Assembly: GCF_900079775.1 (NCBI RefSeq) | Contig: NZ_LT556034.1 | Location: 178,324 to 242,323 of the forward strand | Reading direction: 5' to 3' | DNA: 64,000 nt | DNA from: Leyella lascolaii | GTDB taxonomy: Bacteria; Bacteroidota; Bacteroidia; Bacteroidales; Bacteroidaceae | Shown: positions 34,079-43,500 of the stretch, one piece after another | Position numbering within the stretch: position 1 is the stretch's first letter | Layout of the letters: the number at the start of each line of letters is the position of its first letter | Notes under the pieces: model-generated | What the model saw: only the letters and a program-made list of their open reading frames with translations | Database searches by the model: none | What the model was told of the DNA's origin: nothing | Program-made: the position numbers and the translations under genes

Positions 34079-36052
34079 ATGACTGATACACAAAACAACG
34101 CAAGCAATTACTCCGCCAGTAACATTCAAGTGCTCGAAGGACTTGAAGCCGTGCGCAAGCGACCGGCGATGTATATCGGCGACATAAGCGAGAAAGGATT
34201 GCACCATCTGGTGAATGAGACCGTGGACAACTCCATCGACGAGGCGATGGCAGGATATTGCACCGACATAGAAGTGACCATCAATGAAGACGAATCCATA
34301 ACCGTCCAGGACAACGGACGTGGCATCCCGGTGGACGAACACAAGAAACTCCACAAGTCGGCACTTGAAGTCGTGATGACAGTATTGCACGCAGGAGGAA
34401 AGTTCGACAAAGGTTCATACAAGGTGAGCGGCGGTCTTCACGGTGTGGGTGTGAGCTGCGTGAACGCCCTATCGTCACATATGAAGTCGCAGGTGTTCCG
34501 CGACGGCAAGATATATCAGCAGGAATATGAGAAGGGAAAGCCACTCTATCCGGTAAAGGTTGTCGGCGAGACCACCCTGAGAGGCACACGCCAGCAGTTC
34601 TGGCCCGACCCCACCATCTTCACCACCACACACTACCAGTGGGACATCGTGGCACGGCGCATGCGCGAGCTCGCCTACCTGAACGCCGGCATACGCATAA
34701 CGCTGCGCGACCTGCGCCCGGATGAGGACGGCAAAACGCGCGAGGAAGTGTTCCATGCCAAGGACGGACTGAAGGAGTTCGTGCGTTATGTCGACCGTCA
34801 CCGCACTCCGCTGTTCGACGACGTGATATATCTGAAGACAGAGAAACAGGGCGTTCCCATCGAGGTAGCCGTGATGTACAACACCGACTACAGCGAGAAC
34901 ATCCACTCCTACGTCAACAACATCAACACTATAGAGGGAGGAACGCACCTCACAGGATTCCGCGCCGCGCTCACACGTACGCTGAAAAGCTATGCCGACG
35001 CCGACCCCGTAATATCAAAGAACATCGAGAAAGCGAAGATAGAAATAGCCGGAGAGGACTTCCGCGAGGGTCTCACGGCTGTCATATCAATAAAGGTGGC
35101 AGAGCCGCAGTTTGAGGGACAGACCAAGACAAAGCTCGGAAACAGCGAGGTGGCAGGTGCTGTCCAGCAGGCGGTAGGTGAGGCTCTGACCGACTATCTG
35201 GAGGAACATCCGAAGGAAGCGAAGCTCATCTGCGACAAGGTGATACTCGCCGCTACCGCACGAATAGCAGCACGCAAGGCACGGGAGAGCATACAGCGCA
35301 AGAACCCCATGACCGGAGGAGGACTCCCCGGCAAGCTTGCCGACTGCTCGAACAAAGACCCGAAGGAGTGCGAGATATTCCTCGTGGAGGGCGACTCCGC
35401 CGGTGGCTCCGCCAAACAGGGACGCGACCGCTACACACAAGCCATACTGCCGCTGCGCGGAAAGATTCTGAATGTGGAGAAGGTGATGTGGCACAAGGTG
35501 TTTGAAAGCGAGTCGGTGATGAACATCATTCAGAGCATCGGCGTGCGTTTCGGCGTTGACGGCGAGGACGACAAGGAAGCCAACATCGACAAACTGCGCT
35601 ATGACAAGATAATAATCATGACCGATGCCGACGTCGACGGTTCTCACATCGACACGCTCATCATGACTCTGTTCTACCGATTCATGCCTAAGATAATACA
35701 GGAGGGGCATCTCTACATCGCCACTCCGCCGCTCTATCTCTGCACATATAAGAATAAGGTGAAGGAATATTGCTACACCGAGCAGCAGAGACAGGCGTTC
35801 ATAGACCGCTACGCGGAAGGAAAGGAGGACAACAAGAGCCTGCACACGCAACGCTACAAAGGTCTTGGCGAGATGAATCCGGAGCAACTCTGGGAGACCA
35901 CAATGGACCCCAAGCGGCGTCTGCTCAAACAGGTGACCATAGAGAACGCCGCCGAGGCTGACGAGATATTCTCAATGCTGATGGGCGACGACGTGGAACC
36001 GCGCCGCCAGTTCATAGAGAAGAACGCCACCTACGCAAACATCGACGCATGA
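34079..36052 (+). CDS. gyrB: DNA gyrase subunit B
   Basis: GyrB is the ATPase subunit of gyrase, which introduces negative supercoils with GyrA. The start at 34079 gives MTDTQNNASNYSASNIQVLEGLEAVRKRPAMYIG and 657 residues; earlier in-frame sequence lies upstream of the promoter. GHKL ATPase motifs are ETVDNSIDEAMAGY, DNGRGIPVD and GGLHGVGVSCVNALS. The TOPRIM domain has VEGDSAGGSAKQGRDR and MTDADVDGSHID. The C-terminal QRYKGLGEMNPEQLWETTMDP is the GyrB signature. GyrB is preferred over ParE on length and this signature. Confidence 0.97.
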   Translation: MTDTQNNASNYSASNIQVLEGLEAVRKRPAMYIGDISEKGLHHLVNETVDNSIDEAMAGYCTDIEVTINEDESITVQDNGRGIPVDEHKKLHKSALEVVMTVLHAGGKFDKGSYKVSGGLHGVGVSCVNALSSHMKSQVFRDGKIYQQEYEKGKPLYPVKVVGETTLRGTRQQFWPDPTIFTTTHYQWDIVARRMRELAYLNAGIRITLRDLRPDEDGKTREEVFHAKDGLKEFVRYVDRHRTPLFDDVIYLKTEKQGVPIEVAVMYNTDYSENIHSYVNNINTIEGGTHLTGFRAALTRTLKSYADADPVISKNIEKAKIEIAGEDFREGLTAVISIKVAEPQFEGQTKTKLGNSEVAGAVQQAVGEALTDYLEEHPKEAKLICDKVILAATARIAARKARESIQRKNPMTGGGLPGKLADCSNKDPKECEIFLVEGDSAGGSAKQGRDRYTQAILPLRGKILNVEKVMWHKVFESESVMNIIQSIGVRFGVDGEDDKEANIDKLRYDKIIIMTDADVDGSHIDTLIMTLFYRFMPKIIQEGHLYIATPPLYLCTYKNKVKEYCYTEQQRQAFIDRYAEGKEDNKSLHTQRYKGLGEMNPEQLWETTMDPKRRLLKQVTIENAAEADEIFSMLMGDDVEPRRQFIEKNATYANIDA

Positions 36053-36075
36053 GAAAACGACATGACATACCACTC

Positions 36076-36111
36076 TCAAGGCTGTGCCGCAACACCACGT
36101 CACAGCCTTGA
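36076..36111. terminator. Perfect 11-bp stem after gyrB
   Basis: TCAAGGCTGTG (36076-36086) pairs with CACAGCCTTGA (36101-36111) 24 bp past the gyrB stop. There is no T-tract, so it may be a 3'-end stabilising hairpin rather than an intrinsic terminator. Confidence 0.5.
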
Positions 36112-36288
36112 ACATTATGACAGCAGCCGTCTCATGACATCATCAGGACAATATGCACGGGCGCGGAAAGACGAACGGAAAACACATCTTTATAATAATA
36201 CGGCTCCATTTAAGTGAAAAAAGCCCGGAATGGACAATATTCACCTGAATCGTGAACAATCTTACCCGACGCATCCACGCTCTTTGCA

Positions 36289-36297
36289 TAAATTTGC
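36289..36297 (+). promoter_or_regulatory. -7 box upstream of small sorting-domain protein
   Basis: TAAATTTGC at 36289-36297 matches TAnnTTTGC. It gives a leader of about 120 nt before the ATG at 36424. The rest of the 371-bp gap after gyrB shows nothing else recognisable. Confidence 0.6.
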
Positions 36298-36423
36298 CGC
36301 ATAAGAACAACCAAGGAAACACAAATGACCTGAACAACGGACAAACGTAGAATCCTTATATGTTCCATGTAAATGCGCATTACACAACAACCAAATAAAC
36401 AAACAATCAAACCGGATAATGTA

Positions 36424-36909
36424 ATGAAAAAAACACGAAAATTACTCATGACTCTGCTGTCAGCCATGCCGATAGCAGCGATGTACGGTGCAGACGTACG
36501 TTTCATCAACAACACAGACGGTGTCACCGCCGCACGCTTAAGCAACGTAGTGAAGATTGTCCTCAACCAGAGCGCAGCCGAAGTGACGGCATCCGACGGC
36601 AAGACAACCCGTGTGGAAAACTCCGCATTCAACTGTTTCACAATAAACAAGAATGCAGGCACCACATCTATCGACACGGCTCACGGTGACGGAATGACAC
36701 TCTCCATAAACGGGAACATCCTTACCGCCACATCAGCGCAGGGCGTGGACCGCATGGAGCTCATCACTCCTGACGGACGGACAGTGGCTGCATACAGCGG
36801 CAGAAGCAGGCAGGCGGCGATTGACGTAGGCAGCTGCCGCGCAGGCATATATATTGTAAAGGCAAGCTCAGGCAAACATACAACAACAAAAAAGATAATT
36901 ATAAAATAA
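36424..36909 (+). CDS. Small secreted protein with T9SS-type C-terminal domain
   Basis: The start at 36424 gives MKKTRKLLMTLLSAMPIAAM and 161 residues: a signal peptide, about 60 residues of unknown beta-rich sequence, and a C-terminal sorting-like domain. That domain runs from MELITPDGRTVAAYSG to GIYIVKASSGKHTTTKKIII. Most of the protein is the export and sorting apparatus, so the passenger is tiny. The next gene starts 6 bp later. It might be a small surface subunit working with the LamG-GDPD protein, but no function is evident. Confidence 0.7.
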   Translation: MKKTRKLLMTLLSAMPIAAMYGADVRFINNTDGVTAARLSNVVKIVLNQSAAEVTASDGKTTRVENSAFNCFTINKNAGTTSIDTAHGDGMTLSINGNILTATSAQGVDRMELITPDGRTVAAYSGRSRQAAIDVGSCRAGIYIVKASSGKHTTTKKIIIK

Positions 36910-36915
36910 CCGGAA

Positions 36916-38916
36916 ATGAAAACCACACAATCTATCAAGGCGGTCATCATGACTGTCATGGCATCGGTTGCCATGTCCGCAGCAGCGCAGACAGACAAAC
37001 AGGAAAGCATTATTCTCTATAGTTACGGACAAGTTGTATTCTCCGACCTGTCTGAAAACATAGACAGTGTCGCCCTCGAGAACTCGAGGAAGCAGGTGAG
37101 TCTGTACGACAAACAGAAAAACAAGGTGTTCAGCATAGGAGCCAACTTGCTCGACAGCATAAAATTCCACAGCGCGCCGAAAGCCGACATGTTCGACGTG
37201 GAATTCAGAAACGACGGCTCGGCTGCCGACATCTCACCGATGAAGAACGCCATACAGGCAGGCAGTCAGGCACCGGAGACATACTATGACGCGGCTTTAG
37301 GGCGCTTTGTGGGCAGGTTCTCGAATGCCTGGGGCGGCGGCAACAGCTACTGTTATTACAGGATGGACTATGGCGACAACCAGACCTTCATGGACAATCT
37401 TGCCGACGGACACACACTCGAAGCACTTGTCAGACCTGAGTATGAGGGCGGGATAAAAGACGTGGAGTGCAAGTTCTTCGCCTCACACGAGGCTGGCGGA
37501 ACCGGACTGATGGTGTGCAAGAAGGACAGAGGACTCAACGGCGGCAACGAGCTGACCTTTCTTCCCAACGTGTCGGAGAACGGACGGAGCTCCTGGCAGT
37601 GGGGAGTGAGCGGCGTGACTCCCGAGAGCGGCAAGTGGTATCACGTTGTCGGAGTGTACGACAAGGCTAACGGAAAGATTCACGTATACGTAAACGGCAT
37701 ACTGAGAAACTCGGTTTCAGTCAGGGGTTCCTACGTATTCCAAAAGCCGGAGTACAGATGGTTCTGCATAGGAGCTGACGCCGGTCCCACCGGACAGATA
37801 GGTTGGAGAGGCGAAGTAGCCTTGGCAAGGATATACAACGCACCACTCACCGCATCGGACGTGAGCGCACTGTGGAACAACGTGAAAGACAAGGTGAGCA
37901 AGGAAAGGCACGACCTTGTGAGCGGAGTGTCCTATCTGAACGCTTTCCCCGTAAAGGGCAGCGCGCAACTGAGCATCAGCGGCAAAGGCTTCGAGCAAGG
38001 CGACAAGGTGAGAATAAGCAATGTGAGCAACGACGGAGGCATTGACGAGACCCTCACCGCCACCATCACATCCGACGGCATAAGCGTTAGACTGCCGGAA
38101 GGGATGACAGACGGACGCTACAGACTCATGCTCATACGCGGCGAAGAGATGCAGGATCTCGGGACAATCACCGTGAACGCAGTGCAGACAATGCCTCATC
38201 CGGCACATACCGTGGCTCACCGCGGATACTGGAACACTGAAGGCGCGGCGCAGAACTCGCGCACGGCACTGCGCAAGGCGATAGAAGCAGGCATGTATGG
38301 TGTTGAGACCGACATATGGCTTAACGCCGACGGAGAGCTCTTCATCAACCATGACCCGTCGTTCAACGGTGTCACCATAAAGAACGCGACATCCTATCAA
38401 TGTGAGAACCTGACTCTTGGCAACGGTGAGAAGATGCCGCGTCTGAGCGATTTCTTCAACATAATGAAGGAAAAAGGAGGCAAGACAATACTCGTAATCG
38501 AAATAAAGGACCACGGCAGTGACGCTCTCAACAAGGCTGCCGCAAGCGCAGCGGTAAAGGCGGTAAGAGAATCCGGACTGCGCGACAGGTGTGAGTACAT
38601 CTCCTTCAGCAGCGTGGCTTGCGAACAGGTGGTGAAGGACGACCCCGAGGCAAAGGTGGCTTACCTCAGCGGAGACAAGTCGCCTGCAGAGCTTCACGAG
38701 AAGGGCTACACCGGCATAGACTATCACCAGAATGTCATCACCTCACATCCGGAATGGGTGGAGGAGGCTCACCGCCTCGGCATGACGGTGAACGTATGGA
38801 CCGTCAACGGGACGGAGGACATGATGAAGCTGTGTTCCATGGGAGTGGATCTGATAACGACAGACAATCCTGTGGCTGCTTCTCTTCTTGAGAAATATCT
38901 CGAGGACAACAAATAG
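36916..38916 (+). CDS. Secreted LamG/IPT-like/glycerophosphodiester phosphodiesterase fusion
   Basis: This is a 666-residue exported protein. After a signal peptide (1-24) and about 70 unassigned residues comes a LamG/concanavalin-like domain (about 95-300, with WYHVVGVYDKANGKIHVYVNG). An IPT/Ig-like module follows (about 325-425). The GDPD domain (about 430-660) begins HTVAHRGYWNTEGAAQNSR, has GVETDIWLNADGELFINHDP with the second catalytic His, and VIEIKDH. GDPDs cleave glycerophosphodiesters to glycerol-3-phosphate and an alcohol. With a glycan-binding LamG module the target might be teichoic-acid-like or phosphoglycerol-decorated glycans; that is inference. It has no C-terminal sorting domain. 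Confidence 0.87.
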   Translation: MKTTQSIKAVIMTVMASVAMSAAAQTDKQESIILYSYGQVVFSDLSENIDSVALENSRKQVSLYDKQKNKVFSIGANLLDSIKFHSAPKADMFDVEFRNDGSAADISPMKNAIQAGSQAPETYYDAALGRFVGRFSNAWGGGNSYCYYRMDYGDNQTFMDNLADGHTLEALVRPEYEGGIKDVECKFFASHEAGGTGLMVCKKDRGLNGGNELTFLPNVSENGRSSWQWGVSGVTPESGKWYHVVGVYDKANGKIHVYVNGILRNSVSVRGSYVFQKPEYRWFCIGADAGPTGQIGWRGEVALARIYNAPLTASDVSALWNNVKDKVSKERHDLVSGVSYLNAFPVKGSAQLSISGKGFEQGDKVRISNVSNDGGIDETLTATITSDGISVRLPEGMTDGRYRLMLIRGEEMQDLGTITVNAVQTMPHPAHTVAHRGYWNTEGAAQNSRTALRKAIEAGMYGVETDIWLNADGELFINHDPSFNGVTIKNATSYQCENLTLGNGEKMPRLSDFFNIMKEKGGKTILVIEIKDHGSDALNKAAASAAVKAVRESGLRDRCEYISFSSVACEQVVKDDPEAKVAYLSGDKSPAELHEKGYTGIDYHQNVITSHPEWVEEAHRLGMTVNVWTVNGTEDMMKLCSMGVDLITTDNPVAASLLEKYLEDNK

Positions 38917-38920
38917 ACTT

Positions 38921-38962
38921 ACATCTCCGCATGCGCACGACGGCATGCGGAGATGTTTTTCT
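38921..38962 (+). terminator. Strong terminator after the LamG-GDPD gene
   Basis: ACATCTCCGCATGC (38921-38934) pairs over 14 bases with GCATGCGGAGATGT (38943-38956), followed by TTTTCTC. Confidence 0.92.
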
Positions 38963-39194
38963 CATGCCATCGGCTTACAGCACAAGCCATTCCGGCAGCC
39001 GGAGGATAAAAAACGGGACAAGGCACCGCTTTCTTTCCATGATTAAAACAAGCTTACTTAAGGACTTACTTTAATCTTCTTACATATTATTCAGTGCAAG
39101 AGCACACTGCCACTGACAAACCTCACATCACCCGCCACATACATAACAACCGATAAAAAAGACAATCATCGTTGCCGTTATTCGTTTTTTTATT

Positions 39195-39424
39195 TATCTT
39201 TGCATAAGATATGCTGCACTCGGGAAACCAATATAAAGCTCTCATTGCATCCCCTTGCGGCATCATCACAAACAGGATGAGCGGCACATGTGCAAAAGAC
39301 CGGCAAGTGTCCAGACACATGTGATGACGCATCTTTAACTGAAAAGCGTGGACGTCAGGTGCCTGTCAGCCACGGAAAAATATGATTCACACGACCTAAG
39401 CCTGCAACTATCAATATACAGATT
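39195..39424 (+). promoter_or_regulatory. Promoter and long structured leader of the rhamnosidase-N-like gene
   Basis: The -7 box TATCTTTGC (39195-39203) is followed by ATAAGATATGCTGCACTCGG and AAGCTCTC, a leader pattern shared with the region before the M20 deacylase gene. The leader is about 210 nt and contains inverted repeats: CACATGTG twice (about 39285 and 39315), and GTGG...CAGG-TG-CCTG...CCAC near 39350-39376. The upstream part of the gap (38963-39190) shows nothing recognisable. Confidence 0.55.
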
Positions 39425-40354
39425 ATGTCTGTCGGCAAATATCTTACCATAATCGCACTGATTGTCATATATATATCAGAGACCAAGGCAAATCCTTACC
39501 AGATGCAGTGGATGGCATACCCGCACCCCGACGACACCGCCCAGGTATGGTTCAGAAACTCTTACGAAATAGCCGAGAGACCGGTAACCGCCCGGATAAC
39601 CATCGCATCGACAGGATATTTTGAGCTTTACGTCAACGAGCGCAACGTCACAGGCGACGTCCTCACGCCTCTGAGGGAACGGTGTTCTGCCAATGCCATA
39701 GCGGTGACATACGATGTGACAAGGTTCATGCGTGTCGGAACAAACACCGTGGCGGTGTGGTACTCACCGTCGTTTCCGCACCCGGAGAGCAGGCAGATAG
39801 CCCTGTCGTTCTACGGAAGAGCCGGGGACGGCTCACCGCAAGTATTCGACAACGACAGCAGCTGGCTGTGCAGGAAAGCCGTGAACACCCTCAGCTCGGA
39901 GGGACATGAACTGCTCGGAATGGAAGAGAAAGAGCCGAGATGGAACGCGGAAGACATTGACGTGGCGCGCTGGCTTCCCGCCCGCATCGTCGGGGACAAT
40001 GAGTGCGTGCCCATAGAACACCGCTCAAGGATGTACGAGGCTACAAGAATAAGCCGGATAAGGCAGCAGAAATACTTCGACATAGAGGGCGACAGCGTGG
40101 TGTACGACTTCGGTGAGGCTTTCGTAGGACTCGTAAGGGTGACGCTGCGCGACGCAGTGAAAGGACAGAACATGCGGATAGGCGACATGCGTTATGTGTG
40201 TTCGGGCGAGGCTGACGAACAGGCTATACAGCGATTCACCACGACAGACTGCCGCAGGCTGCTCATATCGGGCGACGAAAATTTCGACAACGCGCAGATA
40301 CAGAAGGTGGAGGCTCTCGAGACAGAGACCTACACAAGGGATATGAAAGAATAG
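39425..40354 (+). CDS. Orphan alpha-L-rhamnosidase N-terminal-type carbohydrate module
   Basis: This 309-residue exported protein has a signal peptide (about 1-22) and two beta-sandwich regions like those N-terminal to GH78 rhamnosidase catalytic domains. The first (about 25-165) contains ITIASTGYFELYVNERNVTGDVLTP and NTVAVWYSPSF. The second (about 210-300) contains VVYDFGEAFVGLVRVTLRDA, matching the DFGQ-type block of bacterial rhamnosidases. The (alpha/alpha)6 catalytic domain that normally follows is absent; the stop at 40354 is followed by unrelated sequence. It may be a stand-alone glycan-binding protein or a decayed enzyme. It lies just ahead of the GH76 gene. Confidence 0.7.
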   Translation: MSVGKYLTIIALIVIYISETKANPYQMQWMAYPHPDDTAQVWFRNSYEIAERPVTARITIASTGYFELYVNERNVTGDVLTPLRERCSANAIAVTYDVTRFMRVGTNTVAVWYSPSFPHPESRQIALSFYGRAGDGSPQVFDNDSSWLCRKAVNTLSSEGHELLGMEEKEPRWNAEDIDVARWLPARIVGDNECVPIEHRSRMYEATRISRIRQQKYFDIEGDSVVYDFGEAFVGLVRVTLRDAVKGQNMRIGDMRYVCSGEADEQAIQRFTTTDCRRLLISGDENFDNAQIQKVEALETETYTRDMKE

Positions 40355-40579
40355 GACAGCGCAAAGGAAAATAACTGTCACACGTGCCAGACATAAATAT
40401 ATACATATAACATAACGTCAACAAACGCTGCGCAAGGAGCATCCGCGCAGCACACAGCGAAGTTTTGACAAGACACCCGGCGCAATGACGCGCACACGAT
40501 GAGACCGGTGTCTTCATACGATGAGTACGGATCGTTCCTTTCTTACGTGTATATTACTTAACTACATATAAAACCGCAA

Positions 40580-43500
40580 ATGAAGAAACTATTACTTACT
40601 GTGCTCATGTCCGGCATCACCGGCATGGCATCTGCCGACATCGTTCCGGGAAAAACCTACCGGATAGCGTCCGCAGCCAACGAAGAGAGAGTGATGTTTG
40701 TGGACAACTCGTCGCTCGCAAACAACACGTCAGTCGTAGTATGGACCGACACTGAGGTGCCGGCACAGCAATGGGAGGCAATAGCCAACGGTGACGGGAC
40801 ATTCTCTTTCATGAATGTCTTCACAGGAAAATATCTCGCAAGGAACTCGGCACTTATATCCGCATCGTCCAAAGTGCTGCAGACAGCCAAAGCAAGCAAC
40901 ATGGGACAATGGAGCGTGGACGCCGTGAGTGGACGCGACGGATACTATGTCATAAAACAGTCGTCGGCATCAAACACCTTCATACTCCAGACAACGGCAT
41001 CCGGCGACGGTCAGACAATGACGTTCCAGGCATGGAGCGACGGCGGCACACCGACAAAGGAGCAGATGTGGAAGTTTGAGGAGGTGGAGCCGATAAGCAG
41101 TTTCACCGACACACAACGCACACAGATGATGGACGCATGGCTCGCGCAGCACCTGCGCGACCGCGGGAGCAACGGCAAGACCTTCGGCAACGGAGGAGGA
41201 TGGGGCGATGCCGAAATGCTGGAAACAATACTCGATGCCTACGAGACAACAGGCAGGGAGGAATATCTGGACGTGTTCAGAAGCGTGTTCAACTATTTCA
41301 AATGGGCTGTCGGAACAGACTGGCTCAAACTGAAATATGATAATGACTACAAATGGTACGGGCACGATTTCAACGATGATGTGATGTGGATGATAATAGC
41401 GTCGGCACGCGCCTACCACCTCACGGGCAACACCATGTACCGCAGCTACGCCAAATCAAACTTCGACAGGATATACGACCGCGCCTACAACCAGTGGGGA
41501 ATGATGCGATGGGCTGAGCAGAGCGGAAACAAGAACGGAACAAACTCATGCATAAACGGACCGACGGAAGTGGCTGCATGCTACATCGCCATGGCGCAGA
41601 CCGACGAGAACGAAAGGGAGCAATACTACGAGGTGGCGCGCAGCCTTTACGAGAAACAGAGGTTATACCTTTTCAATCCGCAGACGGGAGAGGTGTACGA
41701 CAGTTTCACATGGGACGAGAGCACCAACCTGCCCGGCGGATACAACTACTGGGTATCCACCTACAACCAGGGCACTATGCTCGGAGCCGCACTCATGCTC
41801 TACAAGCACTACGGTGACGAGATGTACAAGCGCGACGCCGAGAAAATAGTGGAGCGCACGAAAGAGAGCCTCTGCAACAGCGACGGAATAATAAACGTAT
41901 GCCAGACAGTGGACGGAGACCTGTGCGGATTCAAGGGTGTCCTCATGCGCTATCTGCGCCGTTACGTGGTAGAGATGCGAAAGACCGAGGACGTGGAATG
42001 GATGAAAGACAACGCCTTCATGGCATTCAACAACCGCAACTCATATGGCATCACATCGTCGGCATGGCTCACCAAGTCGAACGAAAACTGGCTGTCGGAC
42101 ACCGAGAAAGACGGGAACGGCAACTTCAAGAGCTTCCAGAACCAGCCGTTCGGCAACTCCACCGCCATCTCGGCTGCCTTCAACGCTCCTCTGAGCACCT
42201 CCTTCATCGGGAGAGACGCCTACTCCACCATCGAGGCTGAGAACTTCAACACCCTGCGCGGAGTATATGTCACGACGGGCACAGGAGGCAACGCCGCCGA
42301 GATAACCAACATAAGAAACGGTTTCTACACATGTTACGCCAACGTGGACTTCGGCACCCGACCTGCAAGGACGGTAGAGATAAGAGTGTCCGACTCGTCT
42401 ACGGCAAACGCAAAAATAGAAATAAGGCTCGACAGAGCGGACGGAACGCTCATCGGAACGGCTGACGTTCCGCAGGACGGCGGATGGAAAACCGTGACAG
42501 CCGACATCGCTCCGACAGACGGAACGCACGACATCTACCTCGTATACCAGCCGGGCAGCTCGTCGGCAGGATGCTTCAACGTGGACTGGCTGAAGTTCAC
42601 CACCGACGCGATGGAGCTCCCGGGCGACATAACAAAGAACGGAGGCGTGCTCACATCGTCTGTAGACGGAACGCAGACAGGGGCTCTCACCGACAACAGT
42701 CTCACATCGGCGGTAAGCGTTCAGGCAACAGCCGCACAGTTCACATACCGTTCTCCGGTAGCCGTTACGCTCAAAGGCTACTCCATAGGCAGCTCCGCAG
42801 CCGACGCTTCATCCGACGCAAGAAGCTGGACTCTGTCCGCATCGAACGACGGTTCCACATGGACCGTGCTCGACGAACAGACCGACCAGACATTCGCCAC
42901 ACGCTGCACACTGCGCCGTTATGACGCCGCAGCCGACAAGGCATACACAATGTTCCGCCTCGACGTGACGAAGAACAACGGCGGCTCAGCACTGGCGGTT
43001 AGCGAGTGGCAGCTCCACGGACTGGCAATATCGGCTACAGACATCACCGCCGACGGCGGCGCGCTCAACGAGGGTGACAAGTCTGCCACCGACAAGAACG
43101 CCTCTACAACAGCCGTAATCGACGGAGAGACAAACTCCATATTCCGCTACAACAGCAAGGCTCTCTACAGACTGACATCCTACAGCATCACTTCCTCAGC
43201 CGCAGGAAACGCTCCCAAGAGCTGGACTCTGTACGGATATGAGAACGCTGAATGGATACCGATAGACTCAAGGAGCAACCAGCAGACAGCCTACAACGGA
43301 TGCACACAGTTCTACAAGGTGACGACGGACAAGACATACCAGAACTTCCGCCTCGTGATAAACGACACGGAAGCACGCGCGGAACTGGCTGAGCTGCAGC
43401 TGTTCGGTGACATCGCTCCCAACGGAGAGCTTTACAACGACATCACCGACAACGGAGGCACGCTGCTCGCATCCGACAACGCCGGTGAGACCGCGCTCCG

